Source of the DNA: Phoebastria nigripes | Taxonomy: Eukaryota; Chordata; Aves; Procellariiformes; Diomedeidae | DNA length: 64,000 nucleotides | Assembly: GCA_035582835.1 (NCBI GenBank) | Contig: JAYKAV010002932.1 | Location: 2,287,977-2,351,976 of the forward strand | Reading direction: 5' to 3' | In this document: piece by piece, positions 37,214 through 48,257 of the stretch | Numbering within the stretch: position 1 is the first letter of the stretch | Layout of the letters: each line of letters opens with the position of its first letter | Translations under genes and position numbers: made by a program | The notes under the pieces: model-generated | Database searches by the model: none | What the model saw: the letters and a program-made list of their open reading frames with translations, nothing else | Told to the model about the DNA's origin: nothing

Positions 37214-38919
37214 TGCTCTCTCTCTAATCCAATACCTTTTATTGTTAATGATTTTTACATTTAACAAGTGAAAAAGAACTTACAATTTCATGCTCTCTCC
37301 TGTCTAATAAAAAATTGAAAATTTTCCTCAAGAAAATCATGCAATTATTGGCAAAGTCCTACCAGCATAGCTCAAAGCTAATTGAAATTTAACAGTCCTC
37401 ATGATGACCTGGGTCATGTCAAGGGTGTTAGCATTCTTTAATAAAGATATACACTTGATACTTTTTTCTTTTTCTTTGAAGAGCTTACAGACTTCTGTAA
37501 CTTACTTCTGATAATGCTAATTATGCAAAGTGAAGGTACAGTCACTGCAAGCGCTTGGGTAGTTGAGTATAGCGAATGTTGTTAAATGTAGCAATGATAC
37601 TCTGGGCTTTGGGGTGTGTTAGCAGCCCAGGATTCCTGGAGGATTCATTTCTGTGTTGCTGTGTTACTGCTGCTGTATGTTAGTGTGTTGCTACATCTTC
37701 AGCACAGTTGCTGCCAGAGCATAGCTAGTTCAGGTAGGGCTGTCTTAGGGAGCGGCAAAGCCATGAGCCTGTAGCAGTGCATGCATGCAGAATTTTGCAG
37801 TAAATGCTTGGTAAGTCAGGCCTATATTCAGCGGGGAGTCACTCTGGCCCTGCACATGATGCATTCATAGTCAATCTAATGCCACAATATTTGGCTTTTT
37901 GTGCACTGTGTGTTGGATCAGAGATCCTGCTGAGCTATGTCTGGACGCAGCACTGAGCACAGGTGTGATAGCATATTATTGTTTCAGTGGGGAGTATCTT
38001 CACTGCTACTGTTTGTGGAGATGAACAGGATTTTTGGATTGTAATAATTGGATTAGATGTGGGGGAAAATTTAATTTCCTTTTTTTTTTTTCCTGTTACA
38101 TTTGAGGTTAGTTACTGAGTTGACAAGTCTGTGTTGTAACATGGAATTCCTGCATAGCTCGTGCACAACCAATAAACAATATGCTATGTGAGAATTTTTA
38201 CTGATCCTGCAAGATATGTTAGAAGTTATATAACTGATGGCTCTTTAAATTTTGAATATGGGATGGCAGGTTTGAAAATGTATCTTCAGTGAGGAAGGAG
38301 AATGCTAGGAAATAAGAACAAATCTGTTGATGTAAAATGAAATGTTTATTCTTATTCTGCATAGTTTAAGAGATTTAAAAAGATGAAACAGCNTGTGAGT
38401 TTGACAGAATACATTTGTATTTGGCAACATTTACTCTTCCTTCAGGATTGTTTACTACCTTCAGAAATTGAACTGTACCTTTCAGAACTGCTTTTGACTG
38501 TGGACCTTTGTAGAAGCTCACTAGCAACTATGGGAGCATTCTAGCGCTGATCACTAGCATTTAGCAATTTGGGATTTCTCATGAAATACATTTACAATGT
38601 TAAGGCATTAATGAGAGAGATTTGTCTGTGACTTACCAAAATCATTGCACACTAATCATACAGGGCAAATTTGGGCAGATTGATCAAAGAACAGAGTTCT
38701 TCCCTGTGTATGCAGAGGGAGGAAAGCTGCCCGTACCGCTCTGTGACAGACGGTATGCTGGCATGTTTTAACTTCGCTCTAAAGAAGCGGTTGGCCAAGT
38801 GCTTGTTAGATGAGGCAGGTCTCAGAGAGTAGCACACAAGTCATATTCAACTACCATATACTGTATTTCAGTCTTGGATTTATCTTCTTTATACTGACAA
38901 AATCAAGAAGCCCATTTAC
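37214..38919. other. Non-coding stretch, no gene recognised
   Basis: Unique sequence with no recognisable feature. A GC-richer stretch at 38640-38840 has a 61-codon minus-strand frame and a donor-like site (TTTTG|GTAAGT on the minus strand, plus-strand 38631-38636). The frame ends before the donor, so an exon is not supported. Confidence 0.55.
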
Positions 38920-38924
38920 CTGTA
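38920..38924. repeat. Left target-site duplication of older LTR
   Basis: CTGTA, matching CTATA at 39635-39639 in four of five bases. One substitution is expected for an old insertion. Confidence 0.55.
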
Positions 38925-39634
38925 TGTGGTGAGTTGACCCTGGCTGGCAGGTCAGCCCCCACCCAGCAGCTTGCTCACTGCCCCCAGTGCAATGGGGGAG
39001 AGAATTGAAAGGGTAGAAGTGAGGAAAAAAAACTTATGGGTTGAGATAACACAATTTAATAAGTGAAGCAAAGCTGTGTGCGCAAGCAAAGCTAAATAAG
39101 GAATTAATTCTCTGTTTCCCATTGGCAGGCAGGTGTTTTGCCATTTCCAGGAAGGCAGGGCTTTGTCACCTGTAACTTGGGAAGACAAACGCCATAACCA
39201 TGAACATTCCCCCCTTCTTCCTTTCCATGAGCTTTTATTGCTGAGAACATCATATGTTCTGGAATATCCCTTTGGTCAGTTCAAGCCAGCTGTCCTGGCT
39301 GTGTCCCCTCCCAACTTCTTGTGCACCCCCAGCCCACTGGCTGGGGAGGCAGAGTGAGGAAAAAGAGGAGAGGAGAAAAAAAAAAAAAAAAAAAAGAGAT
39401 GTCAGAAAACACAGGAAGAGATCATAAGCTGCACTGGATGGCTAAGGAGGCACAGAGAGGAAAAAAAAAAAAAAAAAGAAAACCTTGAGGCTGTGCAAAC
39501 ACTGCTTAGCAATAGTCTGACAATAGCAGTAACACTGGTGTGTTATCGACACTGTTTTAGTCACAAATCCAAAACACAGAACCATATGGGCTGCTATGAA
39601 AAGAATTAACTCTATCCCAGCCAGACCCAATACA
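38925..39634 (-). mobile_element. Older solo LTR, same family as 26518-27113
   Basis: The 710-bp element can be followed against the LTR at 26518 block by block: GGGGGAGAGAATTG, CAGGCAGGTG, GGAATATCCCTTTGGTCAG, TGTCCCCTCCCAACTTCTTG, TCACAAATCCAAAACA and AATTAACTCTATCCCAGCC. It is bounded by TGTG...TACA and a 4-of-5 matching duplication. Orientation is minus, as shown by the conserved ATTAAA signal (39055-39060). The TATA box position has decayed to AATAAAAGC. No internal retroviral genes are present. It is more diverged than its relative and carries about 115 extra bases, explained by a local duplication and two A runs at 39339-39477. It is therefore an independent, older insertion. Confidence 0.88.
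39339..39477. repeat. Direct duplication with two poly(A) runs inside LTR
   Basis: A roughly 25-bp sequence (GGCTGGGGAGGCAGAG...) at 39339 recurs with few changes at 39440, an offset of 101 bp. Each copy leads into an A run (39376-39395, 20 nt; 39461-39477, 17 nt). The related LTR at 26518 lacks the whole segment, so it arose after the family spread or belongs to a subfamily. Confidence 0.75.
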
Positions 39635-39639
39635 CTATA

Positions 39640-41790
39640 AAACCGCTGCTTTTCTTGTTCTTCACTGTGAAGTTTCTGCTTCCTTCATTTGCACCCCAGA
39701 GGAACAGAGTTTTACGAGCACATCTGGAAAAGAGACAAAGTGGTGCAATAGAAACACTGGAGGAGTGGTGGTTTTGTTTGTTTGAGGGTTTGGGTTTGTT
39801 TTTTTCTTATCTTGAGGGATATTTTGCACAGCTAAATGACCCAGTAAAAAAAAAAATATATATATTGGGTCTACACTGAGAAAAGATTGATCTGAAATCC
39901 TTCACAAATTATGTTTTTATCAAGACCAAGTTTTTGTGTGGTATTGATTTTTAGATCTGCACAGTCTACAAGTAATAAAAGTTGCAGAGGCAAAATAATT
40001 TAAGGTGGTTTTCTGTCTTTTGTATAAGCCAGGTTAGGATATTGAAGTACAAATCAATTGCTTTGCTACTCAGATTCCTTGAAACCCAAAAGAAAATTTC
40101 AGCATGAGTTACAGTTTCCAAATGTTTGTATTTTCTGGTTCTGAGTCTTATCCTACAGGCAATAGGGCTTGTTTTGTCTGACAAGCTTTTCTGCAACTTA
40201 GTCACTAGTAATACAACAGATAGCTATAAAGAAAAGCATGCCTACAGGAGGCAGAATCATCATAGATGACTCCTAACAGCAAAAATGTGAAATATAATTA
40301 TGCGAAAAATCACTTGCAAATAGCAACATCTAGCAACATCTACACAGGATTAAATCTGAAGGTACAAGGGCAATGACAAAGTGATAGCACTCCCATCTAT
40401 TTGTGGCTGGTCTGTATTCTCTTACATGCACTGATGCACACTTTCAGAGATGATCAGTTTTACTACTAAAACATTGGGAATATTCAGACGATAGGATCTG
40501 AATGTATTAGGGCAGAATCAGTTTCATAGGGGTGGCTTTGTCATTTAAGGCAGAAATTCTGAATACATGAATTGTGGGGCTTCAAGTAGTACTCATCTGG
40601 AAATACTTCATTCTAGCTCTTAGCTACTGATGAACGTGCTAATGAACTAAAACAGATATTACAGAAGTAATTTTATGGCAGATCAATGCAATTTCTTATT
40701 ACTGGCTCAGGAATGTTAATTTAAGGAATGTGGTTAGGAGGATATAGATTTACAACCTACAGGTGTGCTTAAAACAATATACTCCATGTTTATGTAATAG
40801 GTTGTGGGGAAAAAATTGTTCTTTTATACTTGATGTTTAACTACCATAGAAAACCTACATTTGCGTAACTTGATAAATATCATTACAGCTAGGGTTTTAC
40901 TTGTGCTTTATTGTGTACCAAAGGGAGAGAGCAGAAGAATTCTTAAGAGAGTATTTGTAGAGCAGCTCTAAAGTTCACTTGTTGAAATGCTGAAAAGATT
41001 TTGTACCATCTGATGTGCAGTTAAATGAGATACAATGATTCTTTGTAGTTTTGGGGATATTTGTAGCATGTTCTGGTTGTCCCTAAAAGCCACTTCAATG
41101 TAATATGATACAACTCTTTAATGATTCATATTCTTAAGGAAAATGGCCCATATTTAAATTGGCTCTGGTTGTGTCCACAGTGTGTCTACCTGATGTCAAT
41201 AAATTATTTCCTTGGGACCATTGGCCCCAAATGAAGGTCCTTGTAAACAGCCCCCTAACTAATGCCTCTCTGTGATATCCTAGGACTGCCTCCATAGTTT
41301 CTTGGGAGACCTTTACTATTGTTCTAAGTGGTCTGAAAAAGTGGGGAAATTACCACACATACTGTTTTGTCTCCACCCAGTGTGGAGATTTCAGTAACAG
41401 TCTGCTCCAGGCTCATCGCCCGCCTTCTTCTTTCTGTTCCATCCCACTTCTCCTCCTCATGGGATGTTTCTCCTGCTTCCCTCAGGTCTGGGAATGAAGT
41501 CCTACATGGATTCATGCTTCATTCCAGGTGGAGATATTGTCCTTTCCTTATGTACTTTCTGGGCTCGATGTTGAAGGAAGAGAGGGGAGAAAAACAGCAT
41601 AACCTTCCTATTGTTTGTAGTGTAGGATGGAAAGCATAGAAGTCCTAAAAAGTATGGAAAGGCCACTCTAACCTGAAAATAAGCCTAATTCCATAGACTG
41701 CTGTTCTCTGCAGTAAAGTCAGGAAGGTTCTCATACAAAGATCCATTCTTTATGGGGGGGGGTGTGGATAAACTGCTTGAACTGAAGTGT
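39640..41790. other. Non-coding stretch, no gene recognised
   Basis: AT-rich unique sequence. A GC-richer patch at 41320-41640 has overlapping frames on both strands but no recognisable product. Confidence 0.55.
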
Positions 41791-42990
41791 CAATGGAAGA
41801 CCTGGGAAAAGGTTGAACTGGAAGGCAAAAAACACGTGCTGATGACACAATTATTCAAGAGAAATCACATAGAATTGCAGAAGGATTTCACAGTATTGGG
41901 TTAGTGGCAGATGAAATAGTCGCTGATAAATGGGCATGTAGTGCAGATAGCAAATATAGGTTATACTGAGAAAAGAGGAGTTGGGTTCATTGTAAAGATA
42001 AGGAGGTCAGTGGTAAAATGCGGCCAGAACCAGAAGAGAAAGGTAACCTTACACACACTTCGGTAGCATAGCCTAGAGATTAGGGTCTTCCTCTCATCAC
42101 AGAGAGAAGTGATGGAGAAATTTTAAGTGCACATCCAGTGAACCAGGAGGCTAAAGTGTAGTGAAGGCAGATCCGCTAGTATTTCACTGGTATGACTAAA
42201 TGGTGAATTTTTACAGCGAAGGGGGTTTATAGGTAGAAGTCCATGGGAATCTATACTATTTGGTGTGTAAAAAGGACAAAATACTGACATAAATTTCTGT
42301 TGAGACAGGATTATTCAGAACAGACAAAACTTAAGACTGACTGGGAAAGTGCAGAAAGCTGAAGGATTAAGTGACAGAATAAAATTCACTTTCAGAATTT
42401 CATAATAGATGGAAATCTGTTCTCAAGGAGGGAGTGCATGACTATTACTGCTCAGAAGCCTTTCTTGGAAACATCACATGGAGTTCTCAGAAGCATTAGT
42501 TCAGTGTTTGACAGCTGTCAAAAAAAAAGCAAATTGAATATTCAGCAATTTTCAGGAAAGGCATTCAGTGCAGAAAATATAGGACTGTCTCTGCTGGAGT
42601 TTGCATTGGTCTTACATGTCCTCACTGTAAGCAGTTCTGGTTACCCTGTGTCTCAAAAAGGTGTAGTCCAGGGTAAGGTGAAAGGAATGATCAGAGGTAT
42701 GGAATAGCTTCTATACAGGGAAGACGTTAAATACGTGCTAGAGCTCTTTACCTTGGAAAAGAGTTGACAGGCAAGTGAAATGGGAGAACAGTGATAGATT
42801 GACGTTATTATTGATATTGATTTGAATATTGATATTATAATGCTATGACTCATAAGGCAAGGATTATGGACTAAGTAAAATGATCAAGCAATGACTCATG
42901 AAAAGAATGGGTTTTTCATGCTGTATAATACTATTCTACAAAGTTTTGCCGCTGGATATTTTAGATGCAAAAAATGTAAGTAAGTTAAGA
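41791..42990 (+). mobile_element. Ancient, heavily decayed CR1 LINE
   Basis: Two blocks follow the ORF2 order of the old CR1 type well known from turtles and crocodilians. Block A (about 41791-42020) has GACCTGGGAAAAGG, GATGACACAATTATTCAAG, TTGCAGAAGGATTTCAC, GGCAGATGAAAT, GATAAATG and TTCATTGT. Block B (about 42503-42990) has CAGCTGTCAAAA, AGGAAAGGCATTCAG, AGAAAATATAGGA, AGTTCTGGTTACC, TCTCAAAAAGGTGTAG, ATGATCAGAGGTATGGAA, CTTGGAAAAGAG, and near the end GCCGCTGGATATTTTAGATG. The reading frame is destroyed. The intervening 42021-42502 does not align cleanly and may hold an insertion or a second partial copy. Matching was by memory of the consensus, so boundaries are approximate. It is much older than the other CR1 copies here. 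Confidence 0.7.
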
Positions 42991-45103
42991 GTAACTGTAT
43001 TGCAAANTACTGTGGGAAAGACTGATGCTTATATTCTTTCATAAACATTTAATACTGATCATTGTTGGACAGAGTGTATTACTTTAAATGATGCAATCCA
43101 GTTAAACAGCTCTTCTGTTCATATAGATATTTTACCAGATGTGAATCTTAATGATTATTTATTAGGACATCTGGAAAAGGGAGATTTCTTCATCAGTAAT
43201 TTCCAATGTTTTCAGTATGCTGTTTGCTTGTTAGTCCTGACTTCCACCTAAAATTGTCCCGAAACATTGGGCTGCCCTGGGGGTTGTGCTGAAATTTCTC
43301 TAACGTACGTTCTGTAGAACTGTTTAGAAACTGTTTGATAGAAGACAGTTGTCTAGAAGACTGATTCAATCAGAATCGGAAAGCATTAGCTCATTATTTA
43401 GGTATTTTAGGTCAATAACGGTAGAAGTGTTTAAAACTGTAATGCAGGCTTTGAAGCTTTCTTGTAGTACTGCAAAGATCTCTCAACCTGTAACATAATG
43501 TGTGGATTTCTTTTTCTGTCTTATATGAATATGCACTGTGTTTTCCACATTTTATTTGAAAATATAGATTGTGATATTCAAAGTTTTTTATATTAAGTGT
43601 GAACTTTGCATCTCTGCTTAGCTAAACAGCTTTTAAAAATAACAGCTTTCATCTCCTTACGCCCATTGGCCCAGGATCTGACCTGCCCTGTTTGTAAAAT
43701 GAAGGTATGGTGACATTTATAAAGATTCAGAAATCTCTTAACTGGAATGAATAGTCCTTTTGTCTTCAGATTGCTGACTTGTTGGGAGGATTTTGTCTTA
43801 ATTATTCTTAAATTCCAGTCTGTGTATATGGTACACTTACGTGAATGATTTAACTGAAATCGGAGGTTATTTATGTTAATAAAGCCATGCGTGAATGCAG
43901 ACATTAACAGGCTTGGTGCTCTCTTGGGGACTGGTGGCTTGACAAAGCTTTACTAAAATCTTACTTTGTGCCTCTCTTGAAGTGATTTCTTTAAATTATT
44001 TTCATTCTCCTTAAACACATATGGTAAGCTACATGAGGATGTTTGTACTGTTTCTCCTGAGAAATTTTAAACATTTTCTCTGATAGTGTTAATGGATGCT
44101 TAGAATGTTTTTCATGTGCGTATGCTTCTCTGAAGATTCAGGATCCTCTTTCAAGGCTGCCTGCCTAAAACAAGTGAAGCGTGGGAAGTCTCAACTTAAA
44201 ACTTGTGTGTTTCTGAAACTTGCAAACACATGCAAACTGTCTAGGAAAGAGCAAACAACTTAGAGCGTTATTAGCAATTGTGTGATAGAAAACAAAAAGG
44301 TGATTATNGCATCTTTTTGTAAGATTTCTGAAGTGCATAATACTAGGTAGTAGCCACATTTTCATATTTAAGAAAAAAATTGGTTTCAGTATCAGAAAGA
44401 CTTAAAATGCAAAATAATAATGAAATAGTCCTTTACATCTTGGGAGTGACATATTTCGTCTGACCTCTGATGTATGTATGGCATTAGAAATGTATTTATG
44501 AATTTAGTGTGTAACTCCTTGTTATGTTATTTTTGTATACAAAAATTGTAGTGTATCTGTAAATATGTAATAGGAAATTTAAAGATAGGAATCAACATTT
44601 ATGATATTCACTGGCTTTTAAAATGTATTTGTTGAATTATGATGAAAGAAAATTATTTAATTCTTTTAAAGTAGCAGTAGCTTTTGTTGAAAGCCATTTT
44701 CTGCTGAATTGAATCTGTGCATGTTATTTTAGATTCCAAAAGGTTTTATTAAGGATATATGAGTGCCTTGTAAAAATATGGTGTGTTTTAAATTCAAAAC
44801 ATGTGCTACAATCTTGAAATTTGGGTCACCTTTTATATAAGGTATCTTTGAAAGCATCTAATTTGATTTTTCATATATTTTCTTTTTTCAGTTTTTGCTG
44901 TAAAATTCACTTTTGACATACTTTTAATTTTGTTCTCAATATTTGTTGTAATGAACTGCAATGGCTNAACACTTAATCAGCCTGATATTAACACCTAAAA
45001 AACCAAGAAATCCTTCTGAGTTTTTATTGCTTTAAGAAATGTCTCTCTGTTCTGTATATATTTTCCAAATACATGCCACAAAGGATTTGAGAATGCTAGC
45101 CCA

Positions 45104-45124
45104 AGTTTGGTTTGGTTTGGTTTT
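45104..45124. repeat. (TTTGG)n low-complexity run
   Basis: Three tandem TTTGG units plus flanking T, like the tract at 35983. Confidence 0.85.
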
Positions 45125-45557
45125 CCAGCAAACATTTAGGAAAGCGAATTGCTAGACTAAACTGGTATTTGAATATGTCCTTAAGTGATGTGTTACCATT
45201 CATATTCTATCTTCAGCACTGAGGTGTTCTCTATAATTTTATTTTATTCCAAAGGAATATCTGTAAGGGATAAGAAAACAAATGAGATTTAGTGTCCACT
45301 ATACTGCTTTTGATCCAATGTGGGGAAAAAAGACCCCAAAACATTAAAAGCAGCTTTAGTAGTATCACAAATAGCAAATAAGAGTAAAACTCAAAAAGAG
45401 AAAATACCATCTTACAGACATTTCCTCAGTGTGCGTGTGTGTGATTGGCATATCTACAATGAATTATTTGGTGTCTCCGGTTGCCCAGAGTCCCTCTTGA
45501 GAGGGAGAACAAGACATAAGGACTTCTGCTACGAGAAAATTTCTCTTTCTTTTGTAG

Positions 45558-45659
45558 AACTGGAGTCTGTCTCTAGCAGAGGACTTGTTTGCATCCAGAG
45601 CTGCTGGCTGTCCTGCAAGAGGCACTCACAAGGGTGTTCTGTTAGCACAGGTGCAGCGG
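45558..45659 (+). other. Possible 102-nt exon (best candidate by signals)
   Basis: The acceptor is strong (AATTTCTCTTTCTTTTGTAG) and the donor good (GCAGCGG|GTAAGAT). The segment is 102 nt, a multiple of three, and clearly GC-richer than its flanks. Two of three frames are open; frame 0 begins NWSLSLAEDLFASRAAG and ends LLAQVQR. No conserved domain or family is recognised. No other exon in the window is assured, so a gene cannot be built around it. It could also be a pseudo-exon or a lineage-specific non-coding exon. Confidence 0.22.
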
Positions 45660-46414
45660 GTAAGATCTGAGTGCAGAAAGCACTTCATGCGTGCAGCTTG
45701 GGAAATGTAAAATGCTCTGTGTTTTGAACAAAGCAGTGCAGATGAGAAGAAGAGAAGGGTAACCTGTATGAATGAGTTTGTATAGGTTCTTTTTCAGGCA
45801 GGTGAATTCCCAAGAATTCTAAACATTTCAAAATCTATTTTCCTGTCCTTGCAACAGTTTATTTAGCAGACAGATACAATCAAAATGGCATCTTAGCAAA
45901 ATATNGGTATACCTGAGCTTTTAGTGATTAAGGGGGTATTCATAAAGGTTAAATTTAGATTAGTCTTACTCTCAATTTATTAGAAATAGAGGGCCTTCTA
46001 TGTCATGGTTCAGAGAAAGAATATAATTTTCCCTTTAGAGGGACCCCTCCACTTCTGTTGATTATAGAGGGAGCCACGTGGGATTAACTTTTCTTTAGAC
46101 TAAAATTAACCATTTTAATAGCCCCCCAAATAGGAAAGAAGTTAGCATCTTGCATCTTGCCTCTATCAATGATTTCTGACAACCACTTTATATTGTTAAG
46201 GAGAAGAGTACACTAAAGCAGTTGTGGCATGGGCTGCTGCCTTACCTGAATCTGGTATGAGACTGTGAGAGTAGTCTTCCTTCAGACATTTTAGTGTGGG
46301 GCTATTATGTCCGCGTCAATCACCACTTGTTTGCAGTAGGGGGAATTCACAGAGGTAAACTAGGATAAGTACTTATTGCAGCTATGTCTTCTACCTATGT
46401 TTACTTAGCCTGCT

Positions 46415-46604
46415 CTTCCTGGAACAGGCTTCCTAGGGAGGTGGTTGATGCCCCAAGCCTGTCAGTGTTTAAGAGGCATTTGGACAATGCCCTTAATAAC
46501 ATGCTTTAAATTTTGGTCAGCCCTGAATTGNTCAGGCAGTTGGACTAGATGATTGTTGTAGGTCCCTTCCAACTGAAATACTCTATTCTATTCTATTCTA
46601 TTCC
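46415..46604 (+). mobile_element. CR1 LINE 3'-end fragment with ATTCT tail
   Basis: Starts within the ORF2 C-terminal stretch (GGAACAGGCTTCCTAGGGAG, the coding equivalent of the conserved NRLPREV-type motif). It passes through the 3'UTR hallmark GGACTAGATGATTGTTGTAG, GTCCCTTCCAACTGAAATA, and ends in four ATTCT units at 46584-46604. The ATTCT tail differs from the ATTCTGTG or ATTCTATG tails of the other copies, suggesting a separate CR1 subfamily. The copy is 5'-truncated and has no full coding domain. Confidence 0.9.
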
Positions 46605-47904
46605 CTGTTTTTTCTTTGTGCAATTGCTAGTTATTTAAGCTGATGTTTCCATTTTTCCAAAAAGGGCTTGGATAACCTGACAGAGCATGTTGCAACTGGG
46701 AGACAGTTTAGTGAGCTGCTATTTACTTGCTTCCGCTTACTCTGGCTGCCTGACATGGTGATGGTCCTCGTCTCTTTCGGCAGAAGTCACTGAAGCCATA
46801 AAGACAGTAGGGGCATACACTGATGCCATTCAGTTGTTGCTTCTCAACTGGTTGCTTCCAGCTTCCAACTAAGCAGCAGTGACTGATGAGTGTTCCCAGT
46901 TCTTCAGTTCCTGTAGTAGAAACTCTTTAGTTCTTGTGCATTTACTGTGCCTCAAGGTGCTGTGTGTAATCACAGGACTAGAGCTTCTGTCATGCTACTT
47001 TCCTTGCACTCATCTTGGGGTTTCAGTGAGATCTTGGGACCATGCCAAATGGAATAGAAAAACCTTGTTATGTACAAAAATCTTTTTATGGGCAGAAGGG
47101 AAACAAACCTTCTCTGTAGAGCCAAGAATTTATTCTTAGTATAATTGAAATCTTAACAGTATTATCAAATAATTATTATTAGGCCAGATCTAGTTACTAC
47201 AGGAAAAAAAGAAGGAAAACCCAGAAAAAAGTATTACAGAAAAGTTATTAATTATTATTAAAATTAGTACAGAAAAACACTCAATCATTATACAGTTAAA
47301 AATGTCATATGTACACTTCTAATATCTATCCCTTTTTCCAGTGTTATGCTCACTCTTCCACCCTGCCTCTGGATCCTAAGGTCAAAGGTGCTAGTCTTGC
47401 TCAAAGAAAAAGGGAATGGTTTGCAGCAGGTCATCAGTGTCCCACATTCTTACTGGAAAGAGCGTGATGTTGGAGGTGTTTCCTCCTTCTCCTCTCCTTT
47501 CCTTTCAATTCACCTGGGGCTATTTTTATGTGTTTTCTGACGTGCTTCAACGCCTTGCTCTTTCTTCATTGATCTGCAATACCACATTACGTCTGAATTT
47601 TCTCTAACACAGTGCCTTCTCCATGTGTTNGATACTTGTTCTTTGTTCTCCTTCTTGCCCCTAAACAGGCTTTTTTCCAGCGTTTCTTAATTTCTGCACT
47701 TCTTTAATNGACAGTGGATGAGCAGTTTAAAACCTTTGACTCTCCAGTGCCCCATCTCTTTTCACCCTGTGCCTGAACCCCTCTACACTGCATTGTGTGA
47801 CAACTTGCAAGGCCTTTGCCATCGCACCAGGCCTATGTTCCTCGACACTGCATCATTGCTTTAGTCAGAAATATATCAGGCTACACAGAATAACTCCTTG
47901 TTAC

Positions 47905-47927
47905 CTCTCTCTCTCTCTCTCTCTCTC
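47905..47927. repeat. (CT)n dinucleotide microsatellite
   Basis: About eleven CT units without interruption. Confidence 0.95.
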
Positions 47928-48225
47928 ATATGTTTATACCATACAAACAGACACGAAATAAATTGGGCACCAGCCACCTGGCCATTAGAACAGTTACAGT
48001 TGCTGTTAAACCAGGTAAAAACAAAGTTCCCAGCCTTTGAAGGCAGCTCCTACCAAGCCAACCTGCCAAGCCTCAGTCCTGAGGCCTTGCAAACTCAGTG
48101 CAATGACTGTGGCCTGTTACTAGCAATGGCTGTACTGTATTCTGTGAGCAACAGGACTATACCCTGTGTATCTAAATTCAGTTGGGTCCTTGGGTTTTTA
48201 ATGATTTGTTTGTCGGTTGGCGGAG

Positions 48226-48257
<32 letters not shown>
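48226..48257. repeat. (TTTTG)n low-complexity run
   Basis: Tandem TTTTG units running into a T run. Confidence 0.85.

Larger units (their letters stand above)
42991..46414. other. Non-coding stretch, no gene confirmed
   Basis: Mostly AT-rich unique DNA with a TTTGG tract at 45104-45124. The only segment with exon-like signals is 45558-45659, given separately. Confidence 0.55.

Noticed and set aside
38652..38837. Minus-strand ORF near a TTTTG|GTAAGT donor as an exon
   Set aside because: The frame stops before the donor and the acceptor is weak. The GC rise alone is not enough.
26518..39634. Two LTRs of one family in the same orientation as the ends of one provirus
   Set aside because: They differ strongly in decay, each has its own short flanking duplication, and no retroviral internal sequence was recognised between them.
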